A DNA stretch of 64,000 bases, from NCBI GenBank assembly GCA_963576725.1, contig OY755242.1, positions 63,182,324-63,246,323 of the forward strand, read 5' to 3'. This document shows, in pieces, positions 54,623 through 64,000 of the stretch (position 1 is its first letter; the number at the start of each line of letters is the position of its first letter). The notes beneath the pieces were generated by a model. The model saw only the letters and a program-made list of their open reading frames with translations. It was not told the DNA's origin and ran no database searches. Made by a program: the position numbers and the translations under genes. Source of the stretch: Azorinus chamasolen (Eukaryota; Mollusca; Bivalvia; Cardiida; Solecurtidae).

Positions 54623-56292
54623 TCATGATCTGAAAAGCCTTTTTCTTGCCGATACCAAACTATGAGGAGCATGTGTCACATCCAGTAAGGCAGTAAACTT
54701 GGAGTAAAATGCACCTCTCTTCGGACGATAACTGTGTGTATAAAACTGACTGGAATGTATGTTGCCATATCTGTGTACAAGCTTTTCGGCCAGTCTTAAA
54801 GAACAAAATGCAATGCCCAGTTCTCTGAAATGAGGAGCAACCAGGACCAAAATACCTATGTCAGGACCTACTACAACAACATCGCTTAAACCCACTTCTT
54901 TCGTATAGGTAATATGCAACAAAATCCTAGTGACTGCTTCATCTTGGTTAGAATCATCATGGAATTCAGTTGCACTAGAGGAGACTTTGAGGACTATTTC
55001 ACCCATCCCATCAGAAAGGTAAACAACCTTGCCATCTTTCAGAAGGTCATGGCAGTTCTCTGTGAAGTACCTGGTATATAGTTTCGTTACCTCTGCTTTG
55101 CTTCTGCTGTTGGTTAGTAGCTTCTTCCAGTCTGCAATCGCTATGTTGTATTGCATTACTGTTTTACAACAGGTGTACTGACAGAACGTTCTCTCCACGG
55201 TTTTGCTCAGCGGCGGACTTTAAACTGTTTGAAACATTTCTGCCAAACATAATATGCAGCCTAGTCTCATCAATGAGCTGTAAGACAGCATGCTATTTTT
55301 GTGCATGTCTTATCTTATGGATGTCGGGATATAGTTAAAACTGAAAGTAGCTCGATATCACCATTTAGAGTACACAAATGTGAACTACATACAGCCATGA
55401 CACACCACTACTTTGGAAGAGAATACAGTTCCAAAATCTTGAAGCCATGTCATAGTATGACATCTTTGCCAAAGGAGCAGGCTGCAGCAAATGAATTATC
55501 GCTATACCATAAAAAGCAAAATGGTCTGGATGCTGAACACTCTGAACTCTACATAGGGACCCATTGATGTTTTCAAATGTTTCAAGGAAATCAGATTTCT
55601 TGGTCGACATCATAACACAATCATCTGTGAACAAGCTTAATGTAATTTGTGAGTTCTTAAAATATAGTACTAGCTTAATGGGGATCTTCTTGAGTGAATT
55701 AATTGCCAACAATTGTTTCCACTCCGTTTTTCTGAAATACCTTGGATTTGGCCTTGACCTTGGATTGGGAAGAACTCATGGTTTTGACCTTTGGCCATGG
55801 CAATGGATCAAAGTCATAGAACATCTGATTTCCCTTCTGATGGCACCTCAACATACTGAGCTTTATGTCAGCAGAAGCCGCAACCACAGTAGCAAAGGTT
55901 ACAGGTTTTGAATGAGGATTGTTGATAGAAAACTTTTCAAGCACCTGGTAAGGCATGAACTGGGAATACACAGTGCGATTGGAGGAAAACAGGAATGGGA
56001 GGAGTCTGGTCTTTGTGTACACACTGAGATCCCATATATACAAAGATACAAAGTACATATTTAATGGTAATGACACTTCATTTAAGTAGTAATGCCAGAA
56101 TATGTACAACAGAGAAATCTCTCTACCCTCAGCTTTAAACATTTCAACCAAAGGCTGTATACTGGATTTCAGCCCTGTCATTTCCATTGAATGATCACCA
56201 AGGTGATCAACTGAGGTCAGGCCAAAAGCCTTTAAATCGAGAAATAGTCTGTTGAAGGGGTTTAGACCAATTTTATGATAACCAGTCTTCAA
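54623..56292 (-). pseudogene. Decayed large gene, three fragments in three frames
   Basis: Minus-strand open stretches follow one another: 56292-55699 (197 aa, ends near LPWPKVKTMSS), 55712-55365 (115 aa, with AIIHLLQP), 55198-54623 (191 aa, with DEAVTRILLH at 86-95 and VVVVGPDIGILVLV at 107-120). Order and motifs resemble large uncharacterised proteins, common in mollusc, cnidarian and fish genomes, that carry an 'EADTR...SPDTDVLVL' signature of PIN-like nuclease type. Recognition is from memory and tentative. Here one acidic residue of each motif is replaced (V in DEAVTR, G in DIG), and frameshifts break the gene. Placed centrally between the inverted arms, it is probably the element's own former gene. 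Confidence 0.6.
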
Positions 56293-57190
56293 TTAACGGA
56301 GCACATAGCAGTTTCGTTTGCACTAATGTTTTCAGCTGTTGTGTCTTGCCTAGATTTGCAAGTATCTAATAATGGATTAATTTGTTTGGATCAATTTCAA
56401 TCTGTTTTAATGTCTTCAAACGTTTGAGAACAAAAACAACATGTATCTGCATTAAAATCTAACTGCCTCCGCTTCGGTGGTTTTCTTGCAGATGCTGACG
56501 TCTTAGTGAAAGGTATGGGATATATTACATTGGGAATATTTTACTAACTCATCGGTAATGGCAACACTTTCAATATAAACTCTTCATATCAGTTTTTATG
56601 TTGTAAAAATTCTCATCTGTAACATATTATACGGTAATGATAATTCATTTTACAAAATTTCTGGACAAGAATAATATGACATGCATGTTGGAATAGGAAA
56701 GTATTGACACTGACAGCAATAGTCAGTCAAAGGTCGAACAGTTTTATTGTAAACAAAATTTTCTTCATTTCAGAAATCAATAGTTTTACTCAATCAATAA
56801 GAACAATATTTTAACATTGAGTATAAAATGTTACCATATTCATTTTATCTCATATTCTTGATTTATTTAGTATGATAAAGAATTATTTAAGCAACATTTA
56901 CTTGCAAAAAAAAGCAATTATAAAAGTCAAATCTATTCACAGCAAAAATTTGCCGAACCTACTTTTGACCATTACTAAAATTGTAATATGGTAATATATT
57001 GTCACAAAATGTATGATTTTAATGGTATTTCAAACCCTTTTCTCTAAAACTAAATAATATCAACAGACGCAAAGTATTTATACATACAGTTAATATGCAT
57101 TAAGTATATATGCGAAGCGTTTTCTTTTAATTCACTGGTGACGCAAGAAAAATACCTATTGCCGATTTTACAAAATCAAAACAAACTGTT
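56293..57190. other. Interior of the inverted-repeat element, no ORF recognised
   Basis: AT-rich; may contain the decayed 5' part of the gene above, but no fragment longer than about 60 codons is convincing. Confidence 0.4.
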
Positions 57191-57198
57191 ATGCTTAT

Positions 57199-57595
57199 GT
57201 CACAGTGTGTAGGTTTATCATCACTTGTACGGCCTTGGTGTACAAGCGCGCTTTTATGGTGACGTGGTAGAGTGTATGAACCTGGCGACCCGGGTTCGAT
57301 CCCGGGTCTGAACGGGTATGTTTCTTTATAAGAACACCCGGTTACCTTTGGCGCCCAACGGGGGACTGTGACTGTATGAGCTCCGAGTTCGATTCCCAGT
57401 CGTTCTCATACCCATAGAAATTCGGGACGAATTTCAATTTGCTGGGGAGTATGTCACAGTGTGTAGGTTTATCATCACGTGTACGGCCTTGCGGGTTTTT
57501 ATGGCTACATGGTAGAGTGTATGACTGCGAACCTGGTGACCCGGGTTCGATCCAGGGTCTGAATGGGTATGTTTCTTTATAAGAACACCCAATTA
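57199..57595 (+). repeat. tRNA-like (SINE-type) tandem repeat
   Basis: Two copies (57199-57350, 57451-57595) share gtcacagtgtgtaggtttat, an A-box-like tggtagagtgtatga and a B-box gggttcgatcc. A third B-box-like gagttcgattccc is at about 57388. Neither folds into an obvious complete tRNA cloverleaf as I read it, so a tRNA-derived SINE or tRNA relic is more likely than a working tRNA gene. Confidence 0.55.
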
Positions 57596-57714
57596 CACTT
57601 ATTTCATTTTCAATATGTATGGCAGCCATAACCATGTGCATAAATGTGTATTTTGAATAGTTACAGTGGATATGCATATTATAAATTGTAATAATTTAAG
57701 GTGAAATGCTGTTT

Positions 57715-58820
57715 CAACTTGCATTTGACCTTGAAATTACATTGACGATGACCTACGATAATACCAAATAAGTTATTCTTTTAAAAGACCATTGTCTGTT
57801 CTATAATAATTATGCAAAATATTTTCAATATCTATGAAACTGTGTCTGCAATTTTGATATATTTAACTTACATAGATGCTAAAAAACTGGTGGCCATCTT
57901 GGCCGACATCTTAGATTTCTCGGAACACCACCACTTTTCAGAATTTTTGCTGGCAAGGCTGTGTGGTTTCAACTGTATTTGTGAAGGGTTTATATCATTG
58001 TTGATATTTTACCAGGATTGTACATGTATATTTATATTTAATGTTCAATCGAATAGAAATAGTTTGATACAAGCCGCACAATGTGAGAAATTATTTGTCT
58101 AATCGTTGCAGTAACCTATTTTCAAGCAGAGTTACGGACCTTACTATTAAAATATAGACTCAGAATACAATTATTCCAATTATATCTGATTAAATCTATG
58201 TTCTTGCAATAAATAAATAGGCCATAAGACGTTATTAGACTTTGAACGTCCTCCAAATCTAATTTAAAAATTCCCATTATAAAACTGGTGGGTGGGGTAA
58301 GTATAAAATATATTGCCAAATATCTCCAAGGTTGTATCATGAATGTGTTTTATTTCTTTTTTATCATGTAAGCCAATCATAACACTTCAGCTAAATGTAT
58401 ATTTGGAATAGTTATTGTCTATTAGTTTTATGTTAACAATTTAATTTCAAGGTTAAATGTTGCGCAAACTTGTATTTTTACCCGATTGACCTTAAAATGA
58501 CCTTGACGATGAACTATGATAATATCAAATGGGGTATTTCTAAAAAGGCCAATGTGTCTTTTACAATATTTATGCAAAACATTTTCAGAAACTTTGAAGA
58601 TGTTTCTGCCATTTTGATATATTTAACTTAAGCTGATGCTACCAAAAACGGCGGCCATCTTGGACGCCATCTTGGATTTCTCGGAACGCCACCACTTTTC
58701 CAAATTTATGCCGGCAGAGTCGGATACTACAGACATTAACAAACATTTTGGTATATGACATGTCTTGTTAACAGACGGGTCTCACCTCACTTTTTTTTAC
58801 CCTAGATTGTCACTCTACCA
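57715..58820. repeat. Right inverted arm
   Basis: Mirror of the left arm: ggccatcttggccgacatct (57890), caagcagagttacggacc (58122), gcggccatcttggacgccat (58651), gccggcagagtcggatacta (58709). Confidence 0.85.
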
Positions 58821-58830
58821 TAACGCAAGG

Positions 58831-58947
58831 CTGTCGGGGTGATAGAGGATATTGTCAGCCCGAGAATTGGAATATTTACCCCGAGGCGTAGCCAAGGGGT
58901 AAATATGCCAGTTCAAGGACTGACAATATCCTCAATCATCCCGACAG
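58831..58947. repeat. 117-bp imperfect hairpin next to the large element
   Basis: ctgtcggggtgatagaggat pairs with atcctcaatcatcccgacag; the loop has ttaccccgaggcgtagccaaggggtaa. Confidence 0.75.
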
Positions 58948-59321
58948 CTACGTGTTATTTATTTTATTATACCGAAAAACTTTAGAAGTACAATATTAGT
59001 TAATTTTGAAATTAAAAGAAATAATCAATGAAGATAATACCCCAAAAGGGGAATTAAGATAATATAGAAATACTGATCTTATTAATACTGATCTTATTAA
59101 TATCTAATATTTCGACAACTACGAGCCTTTATCAAAGATAATCATGTCAAAATACACATCACATTTTTGGTACATGCACTAAGCCATAAAATCAAAGAGA
59201 ATAATGTTGATCCAGCATCATGTAGCATTGAGTTGTTATTTCAAAAAGTAATGACGTCATCAGATGACGTCATGAGCACAACGACTTCATGCATGCATTA
59301 GTGTGCATGCATTCTCCCGGA

Positions 59322-59505
59322 TGTAGTTTATGCAATAAAAATGCAATAAATGCGATAGAATTATGTATGTTGGTGAGATTGAGAGAGAAATTCGGGAGAG
59401 AATGAAAGAATATTTGAGTGATGTAAGATATGAGGGAGAGAATCCAATAAACAGATATTCGTTGTTCATAGCAGTGATGATATTAGATTTGTGGTTTTGA
59501 AACGG
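59322..59505 (+). pseudogene. GIY-YIG nuclease relic (retroelement C-terminus)
   Basis: Frames joined by eye give CSLCNKNAI..., then IMYVGEIEREIRERMKEYLS and DVRYEG, then VVHSSDDIRFVVLKR. This is the order of a GIY-YIG endonuclease (YVGET..R.RE...H..D) as found at the end of Penelope-like and some LINE retroelements. At least two frameshifts are needed, so it is dead. Confidence 0.6.
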
Positions 59506-59507
59506 AT

Positions 59508-59585
59508 ATATTCACCTGGAAGCTCATTCTGAGGGTGATATATCCTGATATATTCACCTGAAAGCTCATTCTGAGAGTGATATAT
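59508..59585. repeat. Direct repeat, 2 copies
   Basis: tattcacctggaagctcatt / tattcacctgaaagctcatt followed by ctgag.gtgatatatc. Confidence 0.75.
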
Positions 59586-60091
59586 CATAAGATCACATTT
59601 TAAGTCTATGGGAGTTTTCCATTGAAGGATAAACCTAAACCGTGTTTAACTGCGGACCCGCAGATGTAGAGTGAAGCTCATCTGGTACTATACGCGTAGT
59701 AAAGTTTAGGGAATTTAGTTATAAAGAATAAGGTATACCTAACCTGTAACATTATACAGTAGATCCCATATGGCTTACGTATATATACATAAAGTGAAGA
59801 CAAGTGATACACCTTATGGGCGTAGCTAGTGGTAATAGAGCTTAATGGCATAATGGTCTCAAACCAGAATTAAACATACGCGGTTTAAGCCATATATCCA
59901 GCAACATACCCCGATAGGAGGGAGTGCATCGATACGACGGGGGAAGATACAAGGACAAAACGAAACGGTTGTATAATTATCTTCAACTTCAACTTTATAC
60001 TGTCGACAAGGCCCCGTTCTCTGATTATTATATAGACATCCGCTGTCGTGAAATAGTGTGCTAAGTTAAAAGACGTGGTTAATATGTGAAA
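59586..60091. other. Unassigned sequence
   Basis: No gene or repeat family recognised. Confidence 0.4.
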
Positions 60092-60253
60092 GTAACCCTT
60101 TCCTCCATTAATATGCCTTTCTACGCCTCTGTAATAGTTACTTCCTGAAACCATTGTGATAAATAAAGCATTTGCTCTCTAGTTAATGCTCCTTTTCAGT
60201 AGCTTTATTCAAAGAGGTTGGATCTAAAAATAGCTTATGGGGTAATGGGTTGA
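60092..60253. repeat. TTAA-C element, hairpin arm deleted
   Basis: GTAACCCTTTCCTCCATTAA to tggggtaatgggTTGA; goes from gcatttgctc directly to tctagttaatgctcc. Confidence 0.75.
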
Positions 60254-60445
60254 AAAGATAAAACGCCCCAAAGCCACTTAAAAGCAATAGAAGATGTAAC
60301 ATAACTGTATGTACGTAAATATGTCTCTTGGTTAAACAAACTGGGATTTATATCTGAATCAAGTACAAGTATTTTTCGTATTGGGGTCTAAGATATAACT
60401 ACATTCAACAGCTGATCTTGCTGCTTTCAAAACGAATACATCTTG

Positions 60446-60587
60446 TATCCATGCTTATAAAACTTTTAGTTGAGTCTGAGTTCGTTCTCAAGCTTTTGAT
60501 TGGTCAGATTTGAGCCAAGACTCAAATCTGACCAATCAAAAGCCTGAGAACTCAGACTCAACTAAAACGTTTTATAAGCACGGACCC
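60446..60587. repeat. PAL-E element
   Basis: atccatgcttataaaacttt to cgttttataagcacggaccc. Confidence 0.85.
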
Positions 60588-60804
60588 TGATTTCGGGATT
60601 GGATTTAACTTTGGATGTGAAACCTTCTCCCCACCCACCCCCTTTTCACAATATTTGGCCCATAGATCAACGCACTAAATTTGTAATAAATTTATAGAAT
60701 GTGATTGGTTGATTTACCAAACCATTGAATTGCATAATCTATAATTCTAGAACTTTACACTTAGATTTATAAGTTATAATGTAATATATTCTGAAAGTGG
60801 GATC

Positions 60805-60950
60805 GAGATCCTTCGAAAGCAAAAGTAGAAATACTAAAAGAGAAAATTGCAGACTCTGTTTTATTGAGTATGTTCATGAGTAGTAATTAACAGTGCAACA
60901 CTACTCACGCTCATAGCAACGGCTTAAGTAGTATTCAATTTTCAAAACCA
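60805..60950. repeat. Inverse copy of the 45775-45925 repeat
   Basis: gatccttcgaaagcaaaagt ... gcaacactactcacgc ... cttaagtagtattcaattttc. Confidence 0.65.
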
Positions 60951-61182
60951 TTTGCTCCAGGAATATTCAATGTAAGAAAGAATGGCATAATGAATATTGA
61001 CTGGCCGAATTTTTATAATGGCATATGGAAACAGGGTATTTTGGCCATGGCAGATTCAGATATAATATTATATTATTTCATACAAAATACAGAGCAGCCC
61101 ATAATAAGACGGCTCCTATTGAAGTCGTCTTATCTGAACCTGCTCTAGTACAAGGCATATATCTATGGAGTAAAGTGTTTAA
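60950..61182. repeat. TTAA-A element
   Basis: Left aaccatttgctccaggaata, right tatggagtaaagtgtTTAA; palindrome diverged (agacggctcctattgaagtcgtct). Confidence 0.7.
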
Positions 61183-61834
61183 AAGTCAATTTTGCATGCA
61201 GCTTTTCTTTATTTAAAACAACCTTTTTAACGCCAATAGGAAATAAAAATTAATAATCGAATTGGTAATTACAACACTCGTCTATCACATTTATTATACA
61301 GTTCTGGTATACTACTCTATTGAAAGGATATTGCCTTAAAAAAAACTATTCACGGTTAGGCCAAAATATATTATATGTTTCCCCCAAACTGTCGACAGGT
61401 CAAATATATAAGCCGGTTTACATGATGAATATCGCCAACTAATAAAAATATGCTTTAATTATCACCAATCAATGAAAGAACATATGATCGGACGTATGAT
61501 GAAAGGGACCGCGGAAGAGGCTGAAATACCATTTGGCAATGACAAAGGATTCAAAAGAGAACACTGATACTTTATGCAAACAAACATGTATACATGTACA
61601 TCGTGACCTCGTCGCCGTCAAACGACACTTTTGCACAGCTGTGGACAACAGGTGTTGTAAAACCGTTTATGTCCAATTATATGCTGCGCCAAGTCTAACA
61701 TGAAGTTGAGTATTATGAAATCTATATATAAATTTAATGAGATGCGCAAATTTCAAATATTAACATTTGAGTCGTGATTTTAAGTTCGAATATTCGTCGG
61801 ATTTCCGAACATTCGAATATTCGTTCCAATCTCT
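61183..61834. other. Unassigned sequence
   Basis: No gene or repeat family recognised. Confidence 0.4.
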
Positions 61835-62175
61835 AATTACAACTTAACAAACGTGCAGCCAAGGGGCCGTGTGCATACATTACAACTGAACAAAAATAAA
61901 ACTGTGGAACAGGTATGCATAGACTACAATAAGCAAAAATCGAACTATGGGACAGCTTTACATGCATTACAACCGAACAAAGGTCAACATGTGATACATG
62001 TCTGCATGCATCCCAACTGATCAAAGATCGAACTTTGTGACAAGTCTACATGAATTGCAACTAAACAAAGATGGAATACATCTGCATACACTGCGCGACA
62101 GGTATGCACACAGCTACACCTGAACATAAATTGAAATCGGGCCTGGTCTACATGGATTACAACTGAACAAATATT
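61835..62175. repeat. Degenerate tandem repeat, about 45-bp unit
   Basis: Repeated 'tgcatacattacaactgaac' and 'aaagatcgaact.tgtgacag' blocks, about seven diverged units. Confidence 0.6.
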
Positions 62176-62668
62176 ATCCGTATTATAACAGAGATTATCA
62201 GTATCTATATTTGCAGTTTGGGTTTTATTAATCTGAATAAAACTATTAATATGAGTTGTTGGCCTTAACTAAGAAACCTTTACTAGACAGAATTCCAGCT
62301 ACCATTTCCAATTACTGTTAACTGCTACGCTCTGAGTAATTGCCATCTGCTTTAAGTCAAACAGTTACATATTCTTCCCTTTTCTCTCCAAAGTCAGTGT
62401 CAGAGTGTTAAACAAGTTGGATCCTAATGAGACATCTCATCTGGATCCGAACTGCTAGCATACGTTATTTGTAAAGTTAAACCAGCAATTCAATTAATTA
62501 CCTTATCTAAAGTGCACAGGAAAATGACTAATACAATGAAGGGTCATTTGTACTTAAAAGCCTACTATTAGATCATACTGCGAGACACAATAGAGAGAGA
62601 TTGAAAAAAAAAATAAAGTTCACATCCAGGTTGTAATATTTTGTACATGGAACAATGTTTCCTCCACA
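62176..62668. other. Unassigned sequence
   Basis: No gene or repeat family recognised. Confidence 0.4.
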
Positions 62669-63182
62669 TTTAAAGAGGACGTCCCTACAATGAACGCATA
62701 TTGTTTCAATGATATCATAAAACTTGGTATTTGTTATGCCCAGTCATTATTATGAACATTGTCAATTTGAACTTATATCGAAAAATGTCCCTGTGATACA
62801 AAATAAACTGATTTAATCAATACCGATAACTTTTGTTCTACAACAAAGTATTATCGGCCTTTTCCGTTCAAATTTTCCGCGTTTTGCCGATGATCACCCG
62901 ATCCCTGTATTATTTACGTAAAAGCTTTTCTCGGAAGTGGTCGGAGAGACGCGAACAACACGAACAGATACGAAACTAAAACCCAACCGAATAAAACTGA
63001 AACATCGGGGAATAAATCAGGATTGTCGATATCAAATACATTAATGTTTTGTCATTTTCCACCTTTATTGGATACCTATCTTGCGAAGTTGCGATATACT
63101 TCTTTTCAGCATATAAACAGATGAATTATGTATATTGTAAGTATTTTTGAAATGTGTCGAATGTAGGGACTTCCCCTTTAAA
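62669..63182. mobile_element. Candidate 514-bp terminal-inverted-repeat element
   Basis: tttaaagaggacgtccctac at the left is mirrored by gtagggacttcccctttaaa at the right, with two mismatches over 20 bp. Interior has no ORF. Confidence 0.5.
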
Positions 63183-63224
63183 AACGACAGTAAACTCTCG
63201 TAAATGCTGTCACATAACTTTAGG

Positions 63225-63375
63225 AGTCTGTAAAAACATGCGGTTTCTTGACGCAGGTCACAAATAATGAAGAAAACTCCTATAGAGACTTTCTGCATAA
63301 TTTTGGCTGCATTACCCTACCACCTGTTTTAAAATTATACTGCTTTTAAATGGTCGTTTTAGAGAGACTTTATTG
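63225..63375. repeat. TA-H/TA-G-like relic
   Basis: gacgcaggtcacaaataatg ... actttctgcataattttggc ... ttttagagagactttattgt; strongly diverged. Confidence 0.45.
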
Positions 63376-63819
63376 TGCTATTGCCGACGTAGCTCTTTCG
63401 GCATGAATTTATGAGTTCGCTGCGTGTGTTGCAGTAGGAAGACAACAAAGCAAAAGTCTGTAAATAGAGATATATCGTAGATATAATATTTATTACAGGG
63501 CAACACACGTGTCCATTCCAATAACGAAACGGCAAATGCAACGAGGCGTTGCATATTTAGTCCCATGTCAATCACGTGACAGGATTAGTAAGCAGTAATT
63601 AGTAGAAGGGCCATATTATGATAGGATAATATATAGAATATGATAAGTTGATAATAATATAAAGATACTTACTTGGAGACTGGGTGACTTATTTAAAGGC
63701 CAAGATACGTCAATAACAACTAAGATATGGTTTGTGTCTAATAATTTATTTCTCTACCACATGATACAGCGATCCTATGACACTATCTGTGTGTGAAACT
63801 GACTGTGTTATTATGAGAC

Positions 63820-63955
63820 TTGCTCGGCGACCTTTTGCTTGAATCTGAGATCATTCTCAAGCATCTGATTCGACAGATTTTGAGCTTGCTCAGAAACTGC
63901 CCATCAGATACTTGAGAATGAACTCAGACTCACACTCAAGACTCGGACAATATTG
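63820..63955. repeat. PAL-E relic
   Basis: gcttgaatctgagatcattctcaagcatctgatt and the inverse ending cttgagaatgaactcagact; a diverged hairpin. Confidence 0.5.
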
Positions 63956-64000
63956 TCAGATATCATGACATACTCTTACCACTACTATTGTCAATTCAGC

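Larger units (their letters stand above)
53036..58820. mobile_element. 5.8-kb long-inverted-repeat element, probable undescribed DNA transposon
   Basis: 12-bp perfect ends tggtagagtgac / gtcactctacca, each flanked by taa (53033-53035, 58821-58823). After a short diverged stretch, arms of about 1.1 kb match in inverse order (53080-54140 with 57715-58780). The interior holds a decayed gene, a TTAA-A2 insertion and tRNA-like repeats. A 3-bp TAA duplication fits a PIF/Harbinger-type element, but the enclosed gene is not a known Harbinger transposase, so the class is open. Confidence 0.6.

Noticed and set aside
55564..55911. 115-aa plus-strand ORF
   Set aside because: Overlaps the minus-strand pseudogene fragments that carry family-like motifs; the plus frame shows none.
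57250..57320. Functional tRNA gene
   Set aside because: A- and B-box-like strings are present but no full cloverleaf or anticodon arm could be drawn, and the unit is duplicated within a transposon-like region.
59287..59469. 60-aa minus-strand ORF
   Set aside because: Shadow of the plus-strand GIY-YIG relic.

Overview
The window reads as a stretch of a bivalve-type mollusc (lophotrochozoan) nuclear genome. It is AT-rich, has one intron-rich host gene on the minus strand, and its introns are packed with short palindromic non-autonomous transposons. The organism is inferred from gene content and repeat style; no marker gene proves it.

Host gene. Sixteen exons on the minus strand, from 52711 down to 8215, join without a frame break into the first 684 codons of phosphorylase b kinase regulatory subunit alpha (PHKA), starting MRNRSNSGVRLD. 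The gene runs off the low-coordinate end of the window; a possible 34-bp next exon lies at 1703-1736. The upstream region (52712-64000) has no other intact gene that I recognise.

Repeat families (names are mine). TTAA-A: about 235-250 bp, TTAA-CCCTTTCC... to ...GGAAAGGG-TTAA, with an off-centre palindrome reading gatcagacggctcc/ggagccgtctgatc; 'A2' is the subfamily whose arm carries 'gaatattcagtaggtattg'. TTAA-C: about 230 bp, same ends, palindrome gagcatttgctcc/ggagcaaatgctc. TTAA-I: about 250 bp, ends TTAACCCTTCGCTTGCT. TTAA-T: ends TTAACTCTTTG. TA-F, TA-G, TA-H and TA-D: ends of the type TACAGTTGAACTTCGATA, TACAGTAAAACCTCTCTA, TACAGTAGAACCTGTCTTAA and TACAGTGCTCCCTCC, with TA flanks (pogo/Tigger-like look). 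PAL-B: about 195 bp, centre on gtgaccactctttagaat. PAL-E: about 140-180 bp, centre on ttgattggtcagatttgag. 'AGAG..GAGCTA' elements: start near caagagc/caagaggg and end gagctaaa; class uncertain, possibly Helitron-like.

Layout. 1-8.2 kb: MITE field, possible micro-exon. 8.2-52.7 kb: PHKA exons 16 to 1 with MITE-filled introns, including a defective mariner (33602-35066) nested in a TTAA-I element, a 4.8-kb element of unknown class (44338-49173) nested in a TTAA-A element, and a 1.5-kb repeat (37018-38511) nested in another. 53.0-58.8 kb: a 5.8-kb element with about 1.1-kb inverted arms and a 12-bp terminal repeat flanked by TAA, enclosing a decayed gene in three frames and tRNA-like repeats. 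58.8-64 kb: hairpins, a GIY-YIG nuclease relic, scattered MITEs.

The most unusual points are: one 14-bp palindrome, GCTCCTRYAGGAGC, at the centre of six families with different ends; the 40-bp tandem duplication that doubles the splice donor of PHKA exon 7; and the 5.8-kb long-inverted-repeat element.
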